DNA from: a virus
Direction: 5' to 3' (one strand)
Length of the DNA stretch: 40,014 nt
Virus record (IMG/VR): IMGVR_UViG_3300010885_080864
Coordinates: 1 to 40,014 of that record
The position numbers and the translations under genes are program-made. Each line of letters starts with the position of its first letter. Position 1 is the first letter of the stretch. Below the pieces are notes generated by a model. It did no database searches. It was not told where the DNA came from and saw nothing but the letters and a program-made list of their open reading frames with translations. Positions 32,424 to 39,216 of the stretch are shown here, one piece after another.

Positions 32424-32929
32424 TTTTTATACTTAAATCCACTATTGCATGGACATTTTTCGTTTGGCTTTACTTTATCAAAAGTAATTTTATTTGCGAC
32501 TTCTCTTTCGTAGAAAACTATGCCATTAAGATGATCTAGTTCATGCTGTATTGCTACTGCTAATAAGCCAGTGGCAGTAAAAGTATGAGGGTAGCATAAA
32601 TTATTACCAACAACTATTTCATTATATCTTTTTGTTTTTAAAATTTTGTCAGGAAATGATAAACATCCCTCGCCATCAAAAATAATTTCATCATATGATT
32701 TAATGATTTTAGCGTTTATAAGATCAATTGATATATTTCCTAGTCTTATAATTGCTACATGCTTGTATTTTCCGCATTGAGGGGCAGCAAGACCTATTCC
32801 TGGGCTTCCGAGTTTAGCCGAACTATTTAATTCATCTTCTAAAGATTTGATTATTAAATCAGCTTCTTCTAAAGAAGAAATCTGTTCGCATTTTATTTTT
32901 AAAGAATCAATATTGTTAATAATAATCAT
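32408..32929 (-). CDS. def: Peptide deformylase with C-terminal SEC-C zinc motif
   Basis: All three deformylase motifs are present: GIGLAAPQ (44-51), EGCLS (87-91) and HELDH (129-133), so Cys89 and two His can bind the catalytic metal. The enzyme removes formyl from new proteins at the ribosome exit. The C-terminus PNEKCPCNSGFKYKKCHGK is a SEC-C motif, the zinc element found at the end of SecA and of some other proteins. Here it may hold the enzyme to the ribosome or to a partner. I chose ATG 32929 (173 aa), one base after the upstream stop, over the longer in-frame start at 32962. Confidence 0.93.
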   Translation of the reverse strand: MIIINNIDSLKIKCEQISSLEEADLIIKSLEDELNSSAKLGSPGIGLAAPQCGKYKHVAIIRLGNISIDLINAKIIKSYDEIIFDGEGCLSFPDKILKTKRYNEIVVGNNLCYPHTFTATGLLAVAIQHELDHLNGIVFYEREVANKITFDKVKPNEKCPCNSGFKYKKCHGK

Positions 32930-32930
32930 A

Positions 32931-33143
32931 TTATTTACCGCACCTATTGCATCTGGCACCATCTATTTTTGTTGCGTCAGCAGTTATAATTAATAAATTT
33001 TTTAAACAAATACAACATTTTTTTTGATTTGTCGAGCAAGTATCACATATTATGTGCTGCTTATAAGATAATGATCCCGAACAGCCAAGGCAATATTTAT
33101 TCGCTGGGGTGAGCGCTAATTTTTTACAATTTAAACATATCAT
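32931..33143 (-). CDS. Small Cys-rich zinc-finger protein
   Basis: A 70-aa protein with at least five CxxC pairs (CLNC, CLGC, CDTC, CCICL, CNRC), enough to bind two or three zinc ions. It is one base upstream of the deformylase gene and is probably translated with it. Its start shares a short AT-rich promoter region with the divergent plus-strand gene at 33174. No specific family is recognised. Confidence 0.75.
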   Translation of the reverse strand: MICLNCKKLALTPANKYCLGCSGSLSYKQHIICDTCSTNQKKCCICLKNLLIITADATKIDGARCNRCGK

Positions 33144-33173
33144 ATATAATTACTTATATTTTAGTATATTGAT

Positions 33174-33341
33174 ATGGACTTCTCTAACGATTTTTTTAAA
33201 TTCATTAAAGAGAAAGAATCAACAAATAATTACGAACAATTGCAGGCGGAATTAGAAATTCCTGTAAAAATAGAAATTATTAAAAATAAAGAAAACGAAA
33301 GTGAGTATAAAGAAGAAATGATAATAATTCAGATTACCTAG
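33174..33341 (+). CDS. Small plus-strand protein of 55 aa
   Basis: One of only two supported genes on the plus strand. It encodes MDFSNDFFKFIKEKESTNNY followed by a charged stretch, ending IIQIT and TAG. No Shine-Dalgarno is visible. A TATAAT about 25 bases upstream suggests a short or absent leader. Its end overlaps the convergent HNH gene by 8 bases. It is too short to place in a family, but it fills the space between divergent and convergent neighbours, which supports it being real. Confidence 0.55.
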   Translation: MDFSNDFFKFIKEKESTNNYEQLQAELEIPVKIEIIKNKENESEYKEEMIIIQIT

Positions 33342-33846
33342 GAATGTAGTCTTTCCAATCTTCATGCCAGCAACCATTTAATTTATCTTCAAAATAATCA
33401 ATAAAAGAAAAATTTGGCTTTTCTGGTTTTTTCAATAATGGCATATTGGACTCTTCCGGAGTCCTATTGCCTTTATTATTATTACAATTAAAGCAACTAA
33501 CAACTACGTTAGTATAATTACTTTTACCGCCTCTAGAAATAGGAATAATGTGATCAAGCGTCAAATTCTTTCCAGTAATTAATTTGTTACAATACTGACA
33601 GATACTTTTATCTCTTAGTACAAGATTATATTTGCTGTATATTGGATTATGAATATATCTTTTAATATATTTTTTTAATTTTAAAATAGATGGTATTTTA
33701 AATTCTCCGCCAGAATATGTAATTCCTTGTTGCCAATTAGATATGACGTCTACTTTATTTTTAAAATATAGTTTTAAAGCCCTTTTTTCAGTTATAAAGT
33801 TTAATGGCTCATAATTAAAATTTATTAATAATACAAATTTAGACAT
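33334..33846 (-). CDS. HNH endonuclease
   Basis: The N-terminus LLINFNYEPLNFITEKRALK is typical of one large HNH family. CQYCNKLI is the first zinc pair. LDHIIPISRGGKSNYTNVVV gives the catalytic DH and the central Asn. CFNCNNNKGNRTPEE closes the ββα-metal fold. At 170 aa it is a normal length. Such genes act as homing or DNA-processing nucleases in phages, and some work with the packaging machinery. It is not next to any terminase here. Confidence 0.9.
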   Translation of the reverse strand: MSKFVLLINFNYEPLNFITEKRALKLYFKNKVDVISNWQQGITYSGGEFKIPSILKLKKYIKRYIHNPIYSKYNLVLRDKSICQYCNKLITGKNLTLDHIIPISRGGKSNYTNVVVSCFNCNNNKGNRTPEESNMPLLKKPEKPNFSFIDYFEDKLNGCWHEDWKDYIPR

Positions 33847-33853
33847 GGCACAA

Positions 33854-34495
33854 TCATTTAATTATTATGATCGGTAACTCTAGTAACTTGGACTCACTAT
33901 TAACTTTAATTTCTTGAATTCCTTCAAGCTTAGAGTTTGATAGCGGCTCATTTTTTCTTATTATTATCTTGTAATTGCCAGGAGGCAATTGAGCTTGGTA
34001 TTTACCAACTGAATTAGTTTTTACTTTGCATACTTGCACGGAATTTTCATTTAAAACTTCTACTTCAGCCAGAAATAAAGATTTTCCATTTTTATCTACG
34101 ACTCTCTGTACTATAGGTATTTTCCTATCTGAATTATAAGTTTCTGGAGATACTGTTTTATTATTTTCTTTTGTTTCAAAATCAAAAATATCTGAGGAAG
34201 ATCTAGATGTTCTCCTTGTTCCCGAAGGGGCTTTATCTTCTTCAATATTAAATTCGCTATTAATAAAAATTTCTTCTTTTTGAGGAGATAGTAAAGAAAC
34301 GGTAGGCAATAAATTATTTTTATTTATTTCATCTAAATTGTTTGGATGATTATCATCATTACCTATATCAATCAGCGACTGCAATTTATTTGCAACTATT
34401 TTCATGGTTAAATCATTAGAGCTAATTAAACCAACTATCTGATCTAATTTTTTTTCTATTGATAATAGAATATCGGAGGCTTTTCTTGATTCCAT
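33854..34495 (-). CDS. Unknown protein with carboxypeptidase-regulatory-like domain
   Basis: The C-terminal 75 residues (VVDKNGKSLFLAEVEVLN, KTNSVGKYQAQLPPGNYKII) form a carboxypeptidase regulatory-like beta sandwich, used in many surface and phage decoration proteins. The N-terminal part is helical, and the middle is Ser/Glu-rich and probably disordered. It is 213 aa. It sits two bases from the next acidic gene. A virion surface role is inferred only from the domain type. Confidence 0.75.
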   Translation of the reverse strand: MESRKASDILLSIEKKLDQIVGLISSNDLTMKIVANKLQSLIDIGNDDNHPNNLDEINKNNLLPTVSLLSPQKEEIFINSEFNIEEDKAPSGTRRTSRSSSDIFDFETKENNKTVSPETYNSDRKIPIVQRVVDKNGKSLFLAEVEVLNENSVQVCKVKTNSVGKYQAQLPPGNYKIIIRKNEPLSNSKLEGIQEIKVNSESKLLELPIIIIK

Positions 34496-34497
34496 GA

Positions 34498-35124
34498 TTA
34501 CTCCAAAAACACTCCAACTTTAATATTTAATCGTCTATAAACTTTTATAGCTTCTGCCTGAATTAATTTATTAAATTTGGGATGAGTTCCAAAAATTAAA
34601 CTTTCTACTTGAAATTGAATATCCTCAAAAGAAGATATACTTATAATGTCATTATCAACAATTAAAATACATCTGTCGCTATCATCTTCTTTTAAGTCTA
34701 CAGAATCATCGCCGTCGTCGGCTAGAGAATCAGTGTCATTTAGTTCGTCATAACTGGCATCATCACCCTGTGATGAATCATCATCTGTGTCAGATGTGAC
34801 AGTTTCACTAGGATCATTTGATTCGTAATTATCTTCTTGAATATTTGTTTCTGCCGTATAAAATTCTATTTCAGAATTATATGGATCAACATAATCTTTA
34901 TTATTTTGCATTTTGTTACTTGTAAATAGTTGAGGTAATGTGTTATTACTACTTACTATTTTATCTAATTTAGTATTAATATTCTTTTTAGAATTAGGTA
35001 TTACAATGACTTTGCTTTCCGAGAAATTATTAGGTATAATCCCATATTTTTTATATTCTGGAACATATCTATTTTTTTTAATTTCTTGCTTATTCCTTTT
35101 TGGATTTTTTAAAACATCACTCAT
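34498..35124 (-). CDS. Unknown acidic protein
   Basis: The N-terminus is basic (NPKRNKQEIKKNRYVPEYKK). The middle is strongly acidic (DPSETVTSDTDDDSSQGD, DDGDDSVDLKEDDSD). The last 60 residues form an alpha/beta part (RCILIVDNDIISISSF, KLIQAEAIKVYRRLNIKV). It is 208 aa. The opposing charges suggest a protein-binding linker. No family is recognised. Confidence 0.7.
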   Translation of the reverse strand: MSDVLKNPKRNKQEIKKNRYVPEYKKYGIIPNNFSESKVIVIPNSKKNINTKLDKIVSSNNTLPQLFTSNKMQNNKDYVDPYNSEIEFYTAETNIQEDNYESNDPSETVTSDTDDDSSQGDDASYDELNDTDSLADDGDDSVDLKEDDSDRCILIVDNDIISISSFEDIQFQVESLIFGTHPKFNKLIQAEAIKVYRRLNIKVGVFLE

Positions 35125-35145
35125 TGTAATACCTTAATTACCTAA

Positions 35146-35505
35146 TTACTCTTTTGTTTGCTCTTGATCGCGATCTCTTTTTTTGCTTTTAAATTCTTTA
35201 TTATCAAACTCTAAAGATTTTCGCTGTGATTCATTATTTTTTCTGCGCTTTTTATCAGATGGCTTTTCATACCTCTGCTTCTCTTTATATAGAGAGAGAA
35301 TTCTGTCTTTTTGGACGAGGGCTCTAAAAGCCTTCATAGCTCTGTCAAAATTATTTTGAACTTGAACTTGAATTGGAACAGATTGTACAGCTTGAATATA
35401 ATCAAACTTTGTTCCGACGCTATCTTGTACTAAATCACCCCCTCTCGAAATAGCTCTAGATTGTTTTTCATTCTTATTTTTAATATCATCATCCATGTCT
35501 GTCAA
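35146..35505 (-). CDS. rpsU: Ribosomal protein bS21 homologue with extensions
   Basis: Residues about 42-95 match bS21: PIQVQVQNNFDRAMKAFRAL, then a helix ending YEKPSDKKRRKN. This corresponds to the bS21 pattern of an early strand, F---L--FKR, and YEKP---RK followed by basic residues. bS21 binds the 30S platform near the mRNA start site, so a phage copy could favour phage messages. It has about 40 extra N-terminal residues and a longer charged C-terminus than bacterial bS21. The start is either TTG 35505, four bases after GAGG, or ATG 35496. Confidence 0.85.
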   Translation of the reverse strand: MTDMDDDIKNKNEKQSRAISRGGDLVQDSVGTKFDYIQAVQSVPIQVQVQNNFDRAMKAFRALVQKDRILSLYKEKQRYEKPSDKKRRKNNESQRKSLEFDNKEFKSKKRDRDQEQTKE

Positions 35506-35523
35506 CTAACCTCGTTTATTCGT

Positions 35524-35540
35524 AACACTCATGAAGTGTT
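35524..35540 (-). promoter_or_regulatory. Hairpin in the bS21 leader
   Basis: AACACT and AGTGTT form a 6-bp stem with a 5-base loop in the 5' leader of the bS21 gene, immediately downstream of the promoter-like box. It may stabilise the message or be a site for regulation, perhaps by bS21 itself. No direct evidence for binding is visible. Confidence 0.4.
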
Positions 35541-35541
35541 C

Positions 35542-35557
35542 AATCAATATATATCAG
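35542..35557 (-). promoter_or_regulatory. Candidate promoter box CTGATATATATTGATT
   Basis: An exact copy of the 16-base box at 32125-32140, placed about 36-45 bases before the possible bS21 starts. It contains TGATATATA, like an extended -10 element. It sits in a 78-base intergenic spacer, so its conservation is not due to coding. Confidence 0.6.
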
Positions 35558-35583
35558 TGTCCGATTATTCATTTGAACTTTTA

Positions 35584-37350
35584 TTAGGCAGCTTCAAAAG
35601 TTTTTTTATGATTGTTTAAACAAGCATAAAATTTACCATACTTACCATTTAATAATTTTTGAGGAGATCCGCACTCACATATTGTAGCCCCTTGGTTTTT
35701 ATAAGCAACTGCTATTTGCTGGCTAAAATTAGTATAAAATAATTTTAACATATCTAAATAATCCAATTTACCTTCAGCAATTAAATCTAATTGTTTTTCT
35801 AATTGAGCAGAATAATTTATTTCTGCAAAAGAAAATATGTCTTTTAAAATTTTATTAACTTTTTTACCCAATTCAGTTGGATAAAAAATATTATTCTTTT
35901 TTTCAACATAACTTCTAGCCTGAATTTTAGACACCATATCTGCGACAGTAGCAGGTCTACCAATTTCTTTGGTCTCTAATTCTTTTAGAAAAGAAGACTC
36001 AGAGTATCTTGGTGGTGGCTGAGTAAATTTTTGCTCAGGCAATATATCTTTAGAATTATTAATATTCAATTTTTCATTCTTTGATAAATTTGGTATGTCT
36101 ATTTTATTATCATCATTAACTCCAAGTATCTCGAAGAAGCCCTTGGATATTAAACATTTTCCAGAAGATTTAAATTCTATATTTTTATTATTAGATGGAT
36201 TTATTTTTATTTTAATAGTATTATAAATCGCTGGTTCCATTTGACTGGCTACGAAATATTTCCATATTATTTCGTAAACTTTTTTCTCATCTTGTGTTAT
36301 TATTTCCTTACAATTTGATGGAATCAAATTAACATCTGTTGGTCTGATACATTCATGAGCGTCTGCTGCTGACGCTTTCACGCTATAAACATTCGCTTTT
36401 TTAGGAACTGAATAATTATTTGATTTCAACCAATCTCTACATTCTTTTAAAGCCTCGTCACTAATTCTAGTCGAGTCAGTTCTAATGTATGAACAAAACC
36501 CATTTTCGTATAACCATTGCGCCGCCTTCATTGTTCTTTCTGGCGATATGTTAAAACTTTTTGACATGACTTGTTGCAATTTAGTTGTTGTCAATGGCGG
36601 ATTAGGTTTACGACTTTCGTCTTTAGCATCTATATTCGCTACAACAAAATCTACATTTTTAATAGCATTTAAAACTTTATCAGTATCCTGCTTATTTGAT
36701 AATTTTCCCTCATATTTGGCATTAAATTTTTCTTGATTACTATTAGAAAATTTTATATTTATTGTCCAATATTCTTCTGGCTTAAAATCATCAATTTCTT
36801 CTTCTCTATCAATTATCATTCTTGCGGCTACTGATTGAACTCTACCGGCGGAAAGATTTGGTCCAAAAAAATGTATTAAAAATGGAGAAACGGTGAAGCC
36901 AACGATTCTATCTAAGAATCGCCTTGCTTCTTGTGCCCTTACTAAGTTCATATCAAGATCTCTTGGATTTTTTATAGCTTCAAGAACTGCTTTTTTAGTT
37001 ATTTCATTAACTGTAATTCGCTTTATTGGCTTATTAATTCCATCAAGCCGTTGCATAATATGCCAGGAGATAGCCTCCCCTTCTCTATCTGGGTCTGATA
37101 ATAACAATATATTATCTACTTTTTCTGCGGCATTTAATATTGCCTCCATTACTTTTAACTTATCATCTAAAAGCATATAGCGTGGTTTAAAATTATTTTT
37201 AATATCAATTCCAATGCCCCACTTGCCACCTTTAGCAAGGTCTGCAATATGACCCTTGCTAGCTAATACAATATAATCTTTACCTAAAAATTCTTGTATT
37301 TTCTCACCTTTATGTGGACTCTCAACTATTATTAATGTTTTTGTCGGCAT
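35584..37350 (-). CDS. topA: DNA topoisomerase I (type IA)
   Basis: The start at ATG 37350 (MPTKTLIIVESPHKGEKI) is preceded by AGGAT. TOPRIM residues are Glu10 and the SDPDREGE motif (85-92). SAGRVQSVAARMI lines the DNA gate. Tyr288 in SYIRTDSTRIS is the catalytic tyrosine. EIGRPATVADMVSKIQ is a conserved late block. The C-terminus has one short Cys-containing segment (CECGSPQKLLNGKYGKFYAC) in place of the several zinc domains of E. coli TopA, so at 588 aa it is a compact form. It relaxes negative supercoils. An extra 39 residues upstream in frame have no Shine-Dalgarno and cross the start of the plus-strand gene, so I left them out. Confidence 0.95.
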   Translation of the reverse strand: MPTKTLIIVESPHKGEKIQEFLGKDYIVLASKGHIADLAKGGKWGIGIDIKNNFKPRYMLLDDKLKVMEAILNAAEKVDNILLLSDPDREGEAISWHIMQRLDGINKPIKRITVNEITKKAVLEAIKNPRDLDMNLVRAQEARRFLDRIVGFTVSPFLIHFFGPNLSAGRVQSVAARMIIDREEEIDDFKPEEYWTINIKFSNSNQEKFNAKYEGKLSNKQDTDKVLNAIKNVDFVVANIDAKDESRKPNPPLTTTKLQQVMSKSFNISPERTMKAAQWLYENGFCSYIRTDSTRISDEALKECRDWLKSNNYSVPKKANVYSVKASAADAHECIRPTDVNLIPSNCKEIITQDEKKVYEIIWKYFVASQMEPAIYNTIKIKINPSNNKNIEFKSSGKCLISKGFFEILGVNDDNKIDIPNLSKNEKLNINNSKDILPEQKFTQPPPRYSESSFLKELETKEIGRPATVADMVSKIQARSYVEKKNNIFYPTELGKKVNKILKDIFSFAEINYSAQLEKQLDLIAEGKLDYLDMLKLFYTNFSQQIAVAYKNQGATICECGSPQKLLNGKYGKFYACLNNHKKTFEAA

Positions 37351-37391
37351 TTTTAATCCTATGCTAATAAAATTATATATTTTATATATAT

Positions 37392-37790
37392 ATGTACCAC
37401 TATAAAAACTTAAATGATTTTTTAAGTGAAGTTTTAACCGGACTATCTTCTTGTAGCCCGAATACACGAGCTTATATAATAAGCGTGTTAAGTAAATACA
37501 AAAATTCAGAGTTCGATCTATCTAACAAAAGTTTAACCATCTTATATTCAGATGCAAGATCAAATATGGATTTCTGTACTTTTCAGAATATTGGAGACTG
37601 GATAATGTTTTGCGAAACAATTAATCCTAAAAGTTTGAGGTTTGCTTCCAAGGATTATTATAACCAACTAGCAAAAATATCATATTATAATTGTTATAAA
37701 TTAATTAATAAAAAATGGTTATTATTCGAGGAATTAAGCGATAACTTTGCAGAAATAACTAAGGAAATAAAATTAAAAATTAATAAATAA
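37392..37790 (+). CDS. Unknown plus-strand protein of 132 aa
   Basis: The larger of the two supported plus-strand genes. It runs divergently from topoisomerase I and ends two bases before the convergent stop of the FtsK-like gene, so the fit into the space is exact. The protein begins MYHYKNLNDFLSEVLTGLSS and has regular alpha/beta composition with several Tyr and Cys (DWIMFCETINPKSLRF, YYNQLAKISYYNCYKL). The leader is nearly all A and T (TATATATATATG), with no Shine-Dalgarno. No family is recognised. The reversed orientation suggests separate, perhaps early, expression. Confidence 0.75.
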   Translation: MYHYKNLNDFLSEVLTGLSSCSPNTRAYIISVLSKYKNSEFDLSNKSLTILYSDARSNMDFCTFQNIGDWIMFCETINPKSLRFASKDYYNQLAKISYYNCYKLINKKWLLFEELSDNFAEITKEIKLKINK

Positions 37791-37791
37791 A

Positions 37792-38775
37792 TTAGTTGCT
37801 TTCTATTAAGTTTTTAATTGCTTGATCTGGGCAGGCATATGCTGATTGAAATCTGCTAATATTTCCTTGATGATCTCTAATAAGAGCGTCTCCTCTGCCC
37901 AAAAGTTTTTCTGCGCCAATTGATTCTAGAATTATTTTAGAATTTATAGAGGACGATGTTTTGCAAGCTATCCTTACGGGTATATTAGCTTTAATATTGC
38001 CTGTTAATACGTCTGCGCTAGGTCTTTGAGTAGCCAATATTACATGAATAGATGCTGCTCTACATTTCTGTATTAATCTTAATAAGTCGCGGTTAAGCTC
38101 GCCGGTAATATCATGCATAATCAAATCAGCAAATTCGTCTATGATAAGGACTGATGGTTCAGCCCCGTTCCTTTTTATTGCTCCTGATAAAATAGCATTA
38201 TATATGCAGTTCATTTTATCATATAAATATTTTATAATAGATAAGGCACCCTCATAAGAGTTATAAATTGTAATATTACTAAATCTATCATATTCAAAAA
38301 AATCTATACCTTTTAAATCGACCAAAAAGGTCTGAACATTATTGCGCAATAAATTTGAAATTATTACATTAATTAATGTGCTTTTGCCAGACCCTGTTGA
38401 TCCGGATATCAATGCATGTGGTGATGATTCAATGTCTAAAAAAATATCTTTACCAGATAAATCTTTGCCAAGAAAACAAGATAATTTATTTTCAATATTT
38501 TTTGGTATATCTTCCCAAAAATTAATAATTTGCCTATCTAATTTTAGATATTCAAATTTAATTATGTTCTCTCCATATATTATTTTTATCGTTGATTCTG
38601 AAGCCTCTTTTAGAAACATGGTAATTTCTGCGCTATGTTTCTGAAGGTCTTTTACTTTTGCTCCTGGCAAAAGTGAGAAATCATAAATTCTTGACAAGGA
38701 ATTTTCTGAAATATTTTGGCAATATGCTTTTATTTTAAAGTTTTTTAAAAAGGCGTTAATTTCTTGTATCATCAT
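37792..38775 (-). CDS. FtsK/SpoIIIE-type DNA translocase motor
   Basis: Walker A is SGSTGSGKSTLINVIISNLL and Walker B is VLIIDEFADLIM. The segment LLRLIQKCRAASIHVILATQ, then RPSADVLTGNIKANIPVRIA, is the FtsK/SpoIIIE family signature. GRGDALI completes the motor. These motors pull double-stranded DNA. The 327-aa protein has no membrane helices and no gamma (wHTH) domain, so it is a bare motor with a short N-terminal region. I chose ATG 38775. A near-ideal sigma70 promoter lies right before it. Possible roles are moving or segregating phage DNA in the cell. It is not a typical phage packaging terminase. Confidence 0.9.
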   Translation of the reverse strand: MMIQEINAFLKNFKIKAYCQNISENSLSRIYDFSLLPGAKVKDLQKHSAEITMFLKEASESTIKIIYGENIIKFEYLKLDRQIINFWEDIPKNIENKLSCFLGKDLSGKDIFLDIESSPHALISGSTGSGKSTLINVIISNLLRNNVQTFLVDLKGIDFFEYDRFSNITIYNSYEGALSIIKYLYDKMNCIYNAILSGAIKRNGAEPSVLIIDEFADLIMHDITGELNRDLLRLIQKCRAASIHVILATQRPSADVLTGNIKANIPVRIACKTSSSINSKIILESIGAEKLLGRGDALIRDHQGNISRFQSAYACPDQAIKNLIESN

Positions 38776-38782
38776 ACACTTT

Positions 38783-38811
38783 ACTATAGCGCACGAAACC
38801 AGCCGTATCAA
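38783..38811 (-). promoter_or_regulatory. Sigma70-type promoter before the FtsK-like gene
   Basis: TTGATA, a 17-base spacer and TATAGT lie in order on the minus strand, with the -10 box ending 7 bases before ATG 38775. The transcript would be leaderless or nearly so, and no Shine-Dalgarno precedes the ATG. This is the best host-type promoter I found in the window. Confidence 0.65.
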
Positions 38812-38817
38812 GGCAGG

Positions 38818-39216
38818 CTATATTTTTAAAAATATGCTGTAGTTATCTTTTAAATCATTATTACCATTAATATTTAACTTGACCGAATCCCCAAGTTTTA
38901 TTTTTTTAGATTCGCAAGTACCGTATGGTAACTCTATTATTAGGTCTGAAAAATTATCTTCGCCTACAAGCTCAGTAGATAAAGGTTCTCCTTTACAAAT
39001 ATTTATAATTTTATTATTAAGGCAAAATACAATATCTAGTGCACATGGAGTGTTCTTCATCCAGAATTTATTTATTTTAGGATATTCATAAATGAATGAC
39101 ATTACTGGTGGCGGAAATTTTTGATGCATAAGACCTTTTTCCTGTTCAGCCTGTGTGACCGCCAGCAAAGTTGGTATTTCATCGCCATTAATACTAATTA
39201 CTCCAGTATTTTTCAT
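38818..39216 (-). CDS. DUF192 family protein
   Basis: AEQEKGLMHQKFPPP, NKFWMKNTPCALDIVFC and LIIELPYGTCESKKIKLGDS match, in order, the DUF192 pattern (ERxxGLM..., FWMKNTxxPLDIxF, VLELPAG--...GD). The fold is known from structures, but the biochemical role in bacteria is unclear. Bacterial copies are usually secreted or lipid-linked, whereas this 132-aa version has no signal peptide. The start overlaps the stop of the upstream Pro/Ala-repeat gene by 4 bases. Confidence 0.85.
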   Translation of the reverse strand: MKNTGVISINGDEIPTLLAVTQAEQEKGLMHQKFPPPVMSFIYEYPKINKFWMKNTPCALDIVFCLNNKIINICKGEPLSTELVGEDNFSDLIIELPYGTCESKKIKLGDSVKLNINGNNDLKDNYSIFLKI

